Shown piece after piece: positions 8,705 to 18,664 of a stretch of 28,273 bases of DNA. The DNA is taken from positions 1 to 28,273 of the forward strand of contig JADGJL010000260.1 in assembly GCA_027600665.1 (NCBI GenBank). The letters run 5' to 3'. A model generated the notes under the pieces. It did not search any database and was not told where the DNA came from. It saw nothing but the letters and a program-made list of their open reading frames with translations. Both the position numbers and the translations under genes were made by a program. Each line of letters opens with the position of its first letter. Position 1 is the first letter of the stretch. Source of the stretch: Irineochytrium annulatum (lineage: Eukaryota > Chytridiomycota > Chytridiomycetes > Chytridiales > Chytridiaceae).

Positions 8705-11700
8705 TCAAATGTATGTACTATCCGGAAGCATGGAGATGTTGTCGTGAGAAACCCCGAGCTCAACTGCGACGCGATCGCCGTGTTAGTGATACAATATAGC
8801 GAAAAGGAGAATAGAAACAAACTCACCAAGCGCGTCGTAAACGAATGCCTCGAACTGCCTCGGCCCGCACACAATCACTTTGCTCAGCGCCTTATCCCTC
8901 TCCTCCTCCTCTCCCGCAGCCCTCCCGTACTCGTCCTGCGGCCAGCCGATGCTCCTGACAGCCTCCCCGATATCATCCACCGTGAGCCTGCCCAGCCTCA
9001 CCTCCCCGGCGCACCTCGCCTGAACCGCCTCCCTCGCCGCGTCGCCGCCATGTTCATCGACCCCGCGCGTGAGGTTCGTCACGACCCTGATCTGGCTCGG
9101 GTACGCCAGGAGGCAGCCCCTCATCCTCTCCCCTCCGAACGCGTCCTCGACCGTCGAGACGCTCTGCAGGACCGCGAGCCTGTTCCCGGGCCCGCCGCGA
9201 GGGTACGTGACCGGCAGCGGGAAGATGCCCTCGTGGCCCGTCCGGAGGTTGACGCCCTCGCACCAGCCGTCGAAGAGGTGCGACCGGGAGATGACCCAGT
9301 CGCCCTCGCGGAGCTCGATCTCGTCCGCGTTGACAGGGTCGTAGCCTTGGTAGACGTACAACGGCACGAAGGTCGGGAGGAAGAGGTACTCCGCCATCTG
9401 GAGCGCGGGCGCGAGCCCGGACCCGGCGGTGATGAAGAGCGTCCGGCGGAACGTGCGCTCGCCCGTGATGGGGTCGAGAAGGCGGTCCGGGTGGACCATG
9501 GGCGTGCCGAACGGCCCGCGGACGCGGATCTGGCGGTCGCCGATCTTCTGGCGGAGGAGGTTGGGGGTGAACTCGCCCGCCTGGTCGAGCTTGACGTAGC
9601 ATTCGAAGCACGCGGGGGAGCCGGTGTAGGGGGTGAAGTAGCGGGAGACGTAGGTGTGGCCGATCTTGGCCTGCATTTCGACGCATTGGCCAGGCAGGAA
9701 GGCCTTCGGCTCGTTCGCGCGTGTGTCGTGGGGGTAGAGGATGCAGAATTTGAGACGGAACACTGCAAATAAAATGACTTAGCATTGCGCGCATTTGCGT
9801 CTAAGATTGCGAAATCGGCCTCACCAGGCTTCATGGTCCTATTCCCAGACACGATGACCGAGTCCACGAGCGCATATCGCCTGAACTCGAGCGGCGAGAA
9901 CAAGGCCCCATCGGCCTCGGAGTAAGCCGGCGTGTTCCCTTCGCCCACAAGCTCGCCAACGATCAGCGTCGACAGCTTCTCGATCGCAAGCCTCGAGTGC
10001 ACGTGCGGCCTCCTCGCCCTCACGACCTGCCTCCACTCGGCCTCCGACAGCGACGGGAACGCCTGCTGCGGCGGCGGCGTCGGCATGCCGGCCATGTTAG
10101 GCGGTGGCCTCATCATCGGCTGCCCGCCGCCGACAGGGCCAGCGGGGAGCCGGCGGTTGCCGCCCTTGCGGGCGATCTGCGCGGGGACGAAGGCGTCGGC
10201 GTCGAAGCCGGCCTCGTGGAAGTAGTCGTTGGTGATGTCCGTGCCCGCAACGGCGTAGAGGATGATTTGACCACCGGGGTGCGACCAGATCCATTGGTTG
10301 ATGTCGTAGACGTACCGGCCATTCGCGACGACGAGCATGTGCCTGTAAGGATATAGATAAGCTGACTTTACAGAAAGGGAACTGAAAGATACTCACCCAT
10401 CAATAAGCGCCCGATCGATGTCGTTCCACGTGAAAGTGTTGAGGGTCGGGATGGTCCTCCCGGGGGCCGACATCTCCATCAACGGGCTCTTCTCCGGCAT
10501 CCTCTTACTCGCGGCCTGCAAGAGCGCCAGCTGCGGGTCCACCCCGGACTTGTTGAACTTCCCGACCTTGTTCGTCTTGCTGAACGCGAGCCCGCGGTCC
10601 GAGTTGGCCACCCGCATCATCCAGTACAGCTCAGTCAACAAGAAGGCGAGGAGCCAGAACGCCGAGAAGGCGAAATAGGCGATCCAGAGGTAGAAGCCGC
10701 GATTGTAGTAGGAGGGCAGCGTGTCGGGCCAGGGGAAGAGGGTGTTGATGCCGAGCGCTACCTGCGAGACGGAGGCGACGAGAAGGAGGCGGCCGAACCA
10801 GTCGTGGAGGAGCTGGAAGGTCCGGCGGTTCTCGGCCAGGACCTCGACCTGCAGGCCGAGGCGGTTGAAAACGCCGAAGGTGACCTGAATGAGGACCGAG
10901 ATAACAATGATCCAACCCAAGATGGGGTGGGGCCGGGGGAGGAGATAGATATAAGACGAAGGTCCAAAGTTCGAGTTGACCTGAAGGCTCGCAACGACGT
11001 AACTGTAATAATTATAATAGAGGCATTATTAGCAAACGGCAGGAACGGGGCCAAGAGATGGACTTACAGGAATAGACCAATAACAGCAAGGGACCCAACG
11101 CTCTGAATTACGATGTGAATCCACATCCAGTGTGCATTGATCCTCGCGATGGACCTCGCGTATCTCGCCCAATACACGCCAAACGGCAGGATGAGCTGCC
11201 ACACGATGAACATGCCGACGCCGTGGACCTTCTTCGCGTAGAGGGACTGCTCCATCGTCGGCCCCGCTTCGCCATTCCCCTGGAAGAAGAGCCTGTACGA
11301 CCCCCTGTTGTTGCCGTGGAACGTCTTCCACTTCTCGGCGGGAGTCGCCTTCGGGTTCATGTTGTAGGCCCAAATGACGTCCGCCTCCGCGACGGCGGGG
11401 ATGGTCGCGTGGGCGGCATCCTGGGCCTTGGTGAGTCGGCGGAACTCAGCCATGATGACGCCCTGGCCGATAAAGGAGACGTGGGGCGGGGATCCGACGG
11501 GCGCGTTCATCAGAGCGTTCGATCTCGGGTTTACGACGGGGGCCTGGTACGCCCCGGTCGAGACCATGTTCTGGAGGGCCACGCCGCCCGCGACGTTCGG
11601 GTTCGCGTGCATCACGACAAAGTCGGCTGTGAGCATTGAGCGGCCGAAGCCTATGCCGGCCCAGGCATTGGAGAGCGACGGCACGTCGGGGTTTCCGGGC

Positions 11701-12053
11701 TCGGGGTTGAAGGTGTAGGAGTACACGCCGGGCGTGTTGTCGGCGGACTTGGCGAATCGAACTGCCTTCGTGCCATTGAGCAGAAGCAGGCCGTGGAATG
11801 TTTCCTGGTCTGTGCCGACGTTCTCGATGCTCCATAGCAGGGACAGTGCGCCAGCGAAAGCGTCGAAGCCGCTCTCAATGTTTTGAAAGGAGCCGAAGTT
11901 GATGATGGAGCCGTTGGCGTTGTTGGCCAGGATGGGCGTGTTGTTCGAGTCGAGCACGTCCGCCAGCACCCGCGGAGCGAGCAGGCCCAAGCACGCGGCC
12001 GACACGGTCACGGAAAGCAGCATCCTTCTGAGCGTTGGCGATCTCGACCTCAT
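8705..12053 (-). CDS. DOMON-cytochrome b561-cytochrome b5-FAD/NAD reductase with embedded SH3-like domain
   Basis: Exons 12053-11068, 11002-10397, 10342-9825, 9762-8827 and 8763-8705 give 1034 residues with every phase consistent. A signal peptide occupies about 1-31. A DOMON-type domain at about 32-260 should be extracellular. A b561 core carries candidate haem ligands His277, His308 or His313, His354 and His395. A cytochrome b5 domain spans about 518-585, with HPGG at 552-555 and a second histidine at 573. From 704 a ferredoxin-reductase-type module shows RYFTPYT (744-750), ITAGSGLAP (814-822) and VCGP (1001-1004). An SH3-like domain at about 836-890 (PLYVYQGYD, ELREGDWV, GWCEGVN, GHEGIFPLP) sits between the last two. 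By family knowledge electrons should run from NAD(P)H through FAD and the haems to an outside acceptor such as ferric or cupric ions. The start is the only in-frame ATG that leads into the signal peptide. The acceptor and substrate are inference. Confidence 0.85.
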
Positions 12054-12440
12054 TGCGGCCAGCGTCGATGACGGCGGCGGCGGTGGGGTCTGCGGGGTTG
12101 GGGTCTGCTGTTGAGGATGTAAAGACAATTGTGGCGTCCGTCCACTTCGCCGGAAATGTTTCAAGCGGGCGGCGGTGTTTCATTTCATTTTGAAGGCGTG
12201 TGAGACTTGCCACTTGAAATGGCGTATATTTGTCTGCGTTGTTTATCTTTCCATTAGCAAGTTCTATTCAACGCAGGACTGGTCTCTGTGGGGTTCCTGC
12301 ATCGCCAGTTCAGCCTAGCCTAAGAGGATGGGTTGGATGATTATGCACATGTACAATAATATTTCGAGGCGATAAATTACAAGGAGATCGATGCTGCCTT
12401 GCGCTCGCTACTGAACACAAACGCCAGCAGGAATATGCCG
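12054..12440. other. Intergenic region between the redox gene and the flippase
   Basis: About 390 bp between the start of the redox gene and the stop of the flippase, both on the minus strand. The redox gene's frame stays open upstream of its ATG to a TTG near 12164, but without another ATG. Two out-of-frame ATGs at about 12180-12190 could act as short upstream ORFs. No other feature is seen. Confidence 0.4.
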
Positions 12441-15400
12441 TCATTCTAGCTCGGGTTGATATGCTACCCCGTCGACAAAGTCCGCCCCTTCCACCGTGAT
12501 TACGACCTTCGCGTCCCTGTCCCCATCGTGCGCATCTTCCGCCGGCTCGGGAAACGCGGGCATGACGTGCGGCGTCCTCCTCCTGCTGCTCTGCCGGGAG
12601 ATCGACGCGATCTTCTCATCCCTGTGCAAGAATCCGCCACCACCCCCGCCCTCCTCCTGCGCAAAGACCTGATACGCCTGATAATTTGGATACAGCGGGC
12701 CATCCGCGCTGCCACCGCCGCCACCGCCCGCACCCAGCGTCCCAGCCCTCCCGTTCACGTCCATCGAGCTCCCTTGCCGCGACACGCGCTTCGTGCCCAC
12801 CCTCGAGATCGACAGCACGCTCGGCCCCAGCCGCGACGCCGTCGGCGTGTTGTTGGCGACGGACAGCGCCGACACGCCCGCGACGCCAGACGTCGCGCTG
12901 CTGTTCTTCGACAGCAGGAAGTGACCCGCACCGCCGCCGCCGCCCACACCGCCCCTGGCATCCCTCCCATTCCGATTCGATCCGGCCCCATGCGTGACCA
13001 TGTCCCTTCCGGCCTCCTGGCAGGATCGGACGTCGTTCCGGCGCTCCCAGAGCTGCCAGAGCGGCGTCATGAGCGACCACTCGATCTCGTCCGCGACCCC
13101 GCCGGCCTCGGCGCTCTCGGCAACGTGGCCGGCCTTCCGTCGGACCTTCCGCCGGATCCGGGGCTCGATGGACTCGTGGTTCGCTATGATCTGTCGGGCG
13201 AACCGCTCCGCCGCGCAGCCCGAGGCGATGTAGCTCTGGTCCCCGTTGGAGCGCTTAACCGTTTTGCGGGACTGGATGTCCTTGACGGCGTTCTGGAGCT
13301 TGGCCGGGCTGAGGTTGTTGGAGTTGGAGTGGAACATGATGGAGGCGGTCGGTGTGCCGACGGAGGAGCCGGGTGGGTGGAGGTCGCCGTGAGAGGGGCC
13401 GAGGGTCTCGATGGCAACGGGTGGAGCAAGGTTCGCGTGCTTCTCTGCGCCCTCCTCGAGCTTCTCAGTGCCCTCCTCCAGTTTTGTCGCGACGACGACG
13501 TCGGCCTCGGCGGGTTTGGCGATGTTGTTTCCAGCGCCAAGACTCCAGACGCCTCGTCTGATCAACGTGTCGAAGGCGCCAAAGGCGAGGGCCATGGAGA
13601 CGACGTGGACGAGGATGATGCGAAGCCATGAAGCGTTGAGAGCGACGTAGACACTTGCAGTCTCGGGTCCTATGGAGTGACCAAGTCGGGGCCACAAGCC
13701 TGAGTATGCGAACAGGAACACCCACCATACGGCGATGGACAACCAGAAGGCGATATGCGTGAACATGTTCCAGTTGTACGAGTTCAGGTAACAGACCTTG
13801 ATGTTCACAAGAAGCACGACGACGGAGTAGGTAACCACTCCGAGGGCGTAGAGCGACGCCTCCTGGTCCGGGCCGGACATGTCAGAGAACCACATGACGT
13901 TTGGGTCGTTATTGGCGAGAGTCGGTCGCGTGCCCCTCGTTGCACCACCAGACAGATTGAGACCGTTGTCGTCCCAGACGCCGTTGTACATGATGAAGGG
14001 GACCATGCAGGCCACGAGCGCATGCCAGACGCCCTCTGAAACCCACTTAATGAAGATCGACATGTTCAGACCGGTGTTCATGGACCCGAAGCGGTAGAGC
14101 TCTGGCACCGAGAGGATCGTCGACTTGTTCAGATCTTTTTCGAAAATGCCGATCACGATCACGGGCAGGGATGAGAACAGGATGTTGTATAGCGTGAGCG
14201 TGTACGGCTCGAACAGCGACGTCCCGGACCAGCCCGTGAATATTTGGAATATCGTCTGCGTCAGGTAGAACGTGACGCACTTGTAGAACGTCCCGAGGGT
14301 GAAGAGGCATATCCGAACGTAGGACCACCTGCCGTGGACGAATAGCAGCGGCTGCAGGAATCTGAATTGCGCGATCGCATAGTCTGACGCTCTCGAGGCC
14401 GCCAGGCCCTCTCGTCCGGTGATGCCAACGCCAACGTGTGCACATTGAATCATGGGGATGTCATTTGCTCCATCTCCGATGGCGAGGGTCACGCCTGAAG
14501 GGTGAGGTCCTACGACGAACGTGTAGTAGAGCGCCTGCCATAGCGAGCTCCGTCCTTGCCGGTACGAGGATAAGCCGTGGCGGTCTCGGACTTGCTCGCG
14601 CACCTGCGACACGATGAGCGCCTTCTGGGCCGGTGAGAAGCGGCAGCACACCACCCCGTCGCATTTGATCCCCAGCTCCACGAATCGTTCTAGCAGGGAG
14701 TAGGAGACGTCTTTCCCGTCTGGCGACAGTGTTTTTGTGGCGCTGCAGTGCAGGTAGCTCGCATGCTGGACTTCGAGTTTGGAGAGGGCGTCGCCGTCGA
14801 TCGCGACGACAATGTGGGCCTTGGACACCCCATTGATGAGGTTTCCTGGCGCGCTGTTGCAGCTGACGAAAGGCGCGGATACCGGATGCCGTGACGCTAT
14901 GCACTTCGCCGTCGACTCGTGGATGGACTTCTCGAGGTCCTTCGTGGTCGCTCCCTCGACCAGAATCACTTCGCTTGTCTCCTTCACAAGCTCGCACGTG
15001 TAGGCGATGTTAATGGCCGTCTCCCTCTTGTCGCCCGTCAACATCCACACTTTGATTCCCGCCCTACGGAGCTTGTCGATAGTCTCGGGAACGCCGGTCT
15101 GTAGCCGATCCTCGATTGCCGTTGAGCCAAGCAAGCCGAGACCGCACTCGACTTCCTCCGCGAGATCCTCCATAAGCTGCGTCCTGTTGTGCAGCGCCAA
15201 GGATGCAAGCGACCACCGCTCCGCCCACTCTTCGTACTCCTCCTGGGACATCACCCTCGACGCGAAGAGCAGGGTCCTCAACCCTTCCGTGGCGAACTGC
15301 GCCATCTGCTCCATCGTTTTCTCTAAGACCTCCAGCTCCGGCGGGCTCATGATCGCGGGCTCCTTCAGACGCTCGAGGATGACCGAGTCCGCGCCCTTAC

Positions 15401-18146
15401 ACAGTAGCATGATGCGGCCGTCCGGGTATCGATAGATGACGGACATGCGCTTCCGCTTGCTGCTGAACTCAATCGTGTGGAGGATTGAGTATGTCACCTC
15501 CCTAGAGGAGAGGAAGACGTTCAGGGTCACCGTTGTGATCGTTCGACCGCGGAGGATGAATGTCAGCTCCCTGGCGGCCTCGACGAGCGCGATCTCATCG
15601 GGCGAGGAGGACTGGTACGTGATAGACATGTCGTCGGATGGAATTTGATAGTAGGCGTTCGCGCTCGTCAACGTCTTCAGGCTCGGGATCCTTTTGTGGG
15701 TCACCTTTCTTTGGTGGTGGCTGCCACTTCCCGTTCGCTCGGGCACGACAGTGTGACAGAGGGTGATGGCAAGGAGGAATTCGACGGCGTGTTGAAGCTG
15801 CGGGTCTAACTCGTTCGTTGCAGTGATATTGGATGTTCTCGATAGGATTTCGGTTATCAGATTCGTCGTCGGATGGCAAATTGAGCCGTGAACGGATCCT
15901 TGATCTCCGTTCGGACTTGGATCTCCGTGACTATAGCTGACGCCCCCGACACTGAGTTTCTTGAACACCATCACGTTCTGCGTAAGGGTTCCGGTCTTGT
16001 CCGTGAACAGATACTGGACCTGCCCGAGTTCCTCGTGCAGATTACTCGTGCGTGCTTCAGCTGCCGTGTCGCTCAACTCATCGTACATCAGCAGGTCGTT
16101 GTTGATGAAGAACGCCTGTACGAGTTTCACAAACTCCATCGCGACGTACAACGAAATCGGGATCATCGTATCATACAGAATCAGAAACGTAAAAAATGAA
16201 TTCGGATATGACACCGGCTCCGCGTCTAGATACCAGTGCAGCGGTTGGCCGTTCTTTCCCAGCCGCCGACTTGAATCCCAGATATACAAGAATATTGTGC
16301 TGAGCGCAGACAACAGGAGGACCACGAAGAACATTAGAATGACGATCTTATTTGTTAGGCGTTCCAATGACGGGGCTTTTGACTCCGCCGCCTTCGTCGC
16401 ATTCTTCCGAATTTTCGTCTCCTCGCCGGTATAGATCGCAACACCGTAGACATAATCGGTATTGCATAGCACCGTCCCGCGGGGAAGCATTTGGTTGATA
16501 GTTAAGGCGTGCTTGCCCTTAGAGTGCTTTTCAAGGTCAATGTAGCCTTCGAAATGGTTCAACTGCCCATTTGAAGACTCGGCTTGTATTTTACCTTTTA
16601 TCGAAGCCATTAAAGTCCGACAAAAGCGGCACTATAACTTTTAATGCTTACATGAGAAGTCGCCAAACGAGTGAAGGTCCTTAATAAGGCTCTGAGTGAC
16701 GGACACGGCCTGCTTCTGCTTCAAATTGCTTTCACCATCCAAGTTTGAAGTTTCGATATAACACGCTCCGCTAGGAGTGCTCGAGCATAACACTATCACA
16801 TCCGCCGGAATCGCTTCACCGCGCTCGATGCATATTATCGCGCCAACCTACAGAATCAGTTAATCAACATCAGCACTATATTGACTCAGCCGAACCTGGA
16901 TATCCTTCCACAGAATCTCAACCCAATCCACGGCCAGGCACTCTCCGTTCCTGGTGACGAACACGTTGTCGGCGCTGTCACCAGTACTCTTCACACGTAG
17001 CCGCTTTGCTAGCATGCCGTTCTCAGCGGAGTCATGCAAGTGTCTGTGGTAATCCTCCCATCCCTCTTTAACCATTGCCAGCAAGACGAAGAACGACAGC
17101 GGGAAGATGTTGGTGTACTGTCCTGTCGAGCTCCACCCCGGAACGGCCTGGAGGATGCAGATGAGCAAGAAGTACACGTTGGCCAACTTCGAGAACTGCA
17201 CAATGATTTGCTTCGGGATGAAGTCCAAGACGGAACCGTAGCGGGCTGTGCGAACTGTGTTGTCGATGAATTTGCCTTTCATGGAGCCGTAGATTGAGTT
17301 CCGAATGAGAGTCGTTATAAAGGTGCCAAGCAGAATGAAGGGAAACAGGAGTATTCGTATTGGGCCGCGGATGACAAGCTCGGACCGGGAGTACGGGTAG
17401 GGATCGAAGTTGTGACACTTGTCACTGGCGGCTAGGCTGGCGCCGGACGGTTCGATGACGATTCTGCGTCCGTGGTCATCCTTCAGAGCGGGTAGCTGAG
17501 CTGTCTGTGAGTTTCTATGATTTGTGTTCGATTTGCTATTGTCCGACGTCACTATTGACGATGGTCCGCCCGTCTTTGCTTCGTTAACCCCCGAGCCCTC
17601 GGCGGCGTTGTCCCCGACGGATTGGCTCTTCTGCTGATGGCCCATTGTGGACTGCGATCCATCGTAGTCCGCGTTGATGGAGTACTTGCTGGTATTGAGT
17701 CCCGAGGCCGCCAGGAAGTTCAGGCTTGCTGGTCGTGATATATTGGTCTTCTCCAACCCCGATTCCTCTTTTGGCGCCAAACTCTTCGCGTGTCCGGAGT
17801 TCGTCAGGGATCCCCTAGATGGCCTTTCGGCCTTCGCGTCCTCCTTCGCGTCAAGCTCGCGTTGTTCCCCGCGTAGAGAAGCGGCCTGCGGCTCAGTCGA
17901 CATAGGAGGCGGCGGTGTTATCGGTGGGAGGAACGGTGATGACCGACGCGTCTGCGCATAGGTCTCCCCGGAGGACGAAGGTCGGACGCGATGCGATCGC
18001 GATTCTTCCACAACCACCTCAACCTCATCGGGCCGCATCACGTCCACCACGTCCTCCGGACTCTGGTCGCCGGCATCTTCTGGCACGACTCGCCTCTGAC
18101 CAGCCTTTCTCCGCGATGTACGTGGCCGTGACTCGGAATCCCCCAT
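12441..18146 (-). CDS. P4-type ATPase, phospholipid flippase (Dnf3-like)
   Basis: Exons 18146-16896, 16847-16652 and 16594-12441 give 1866 residues. It should use ATP to move phospholipids to the cytosolic leaflet of Golgi, endosome or plasma membranes, normally with a Cdc50-type partner that is not in this window. The first 240 or so residues are disordered, then comes the P4 N-terminal domain with the first two membrane segments. Later landmarks are the DGESNLK actuator loop near 460, PISL in the fourth segment at 628-631, the phosphorylation site DKTGTLT with Asp681, KGAD at 882-885, VWMLTGDK near 1000, and GDGAND at 1189-1194. The C-terminal third, with SLFEPYTLT, FEKDL and VPELY motifs, most resembles the Dnf3 class. 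About 340 disordered residues end the chain. An extra stretch of about 30 residues precedes GDGAND. The frame stays open upstream of the ATG to 18320. Confidence 0.9.
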
Positions 18147-18664
18147 AATGGAAGGTGGTTGAGGCTCCGCACACAGGTCAAGCGTCAGGCCACTGACGCT
18201 GAAAAACGCGGCTTCAGCGACGACCTTCCTCTCCCGGAAGTACTCACCAGCGGATCGCGGTCGCAGGACGACAGGTGGTCCGTTCTCGCGGCCGAGGTTG
18301 ATGTCTTCGGGCAGGATTGACTAATGATTTACACAGATGCGCGCTCCAAATGTCCACGGCGCCAGCACTTGCAGATCCTCGTGAAGTACTCGCATCATGC
18401 TACATTAATACACTTCAGCTTATTCGTATCAAATCGGCCAATGTGGTGAGGAAAATGAGATGATTGAAGGGGAGTATTGACAGCTTCATATTAACTTGAC
18501 ATCATCTATACCTTCACGAAGGACTTACCGTTCACATTAGCTCCTCCCACATTTACAATGCATTACAGCAATATCGTGATAATTTACTTTATCGGCGGTC
18601 TGGAATGGCCTGAATCGCCTGCGCGAACGACGGCGTCGAAGAGATTTTCAACGGGACAAGAAGA
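18147..18664. promoter_or_regulatory. Divergent promoter region, flippase (-) and coiled-coil gene (+)
   Basis: About 520 bp between two divergent genes. The part next to the flippase is GC-rich and stays in frame with it up to 18320, just after an AG, so it may be an N-terminal coding exon or a 5' UTR. On the minus strand a GTGAGT donor at 18247 and a TTTTTCAG acceptor ending at 18199 could also define a 49-nt leader intron. From about 18390 to 18590 the sequence is AT-rich, as expected for promoters. No specific factor site could be named. Confidence 0.45.
18181..18200. repeat. Perfect 8-bp inverted repeat with 4-nt loop
   Basis: Arms agcgtcag (18181-18188) and ctgacgct (18193-18200) enclose gcca. 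On the minus strand this would form a hairpin 35-55 nt upstream of the flippase ATG. It overlaps the candidate leader-intron acceptor, so it could influence splicing or translation, or bind a dimeric regulator. It may also be chance. Confidence 0.8.

Noticed and set aside
8744..9772. 342-codon plus-strand frame rich in Arg, Asp and Pro
   Set aside because: It is antisense to the reductase exon, whose minus-strand product has clear FAD, NAD and SH3 motifs. The plus frame has the charge-biased composition typical of a GC-rich antisense shadow.
9121..10338. 405-codon minus-strand frame running from the b5 exon into a Ser/Arg-rich tail
   Set aside because: It arises by reading through the 9824-9763 intron in the wrong frame. 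Splicing gives continuity into the FAD-binding domain instead.
12054..12164. N-terminal extension of the redox protein to 12164
   Set aside because: That frame begins at TTG, not ATG, and the ATG at 12053 leads directly into a good signal peptide.
12456..13631. 391-codon plus-strand frame
   Set aside because: Antisense to the C-terminal part of the flippase, Arg/Pro/Asp-biased and without any recognisable motif.
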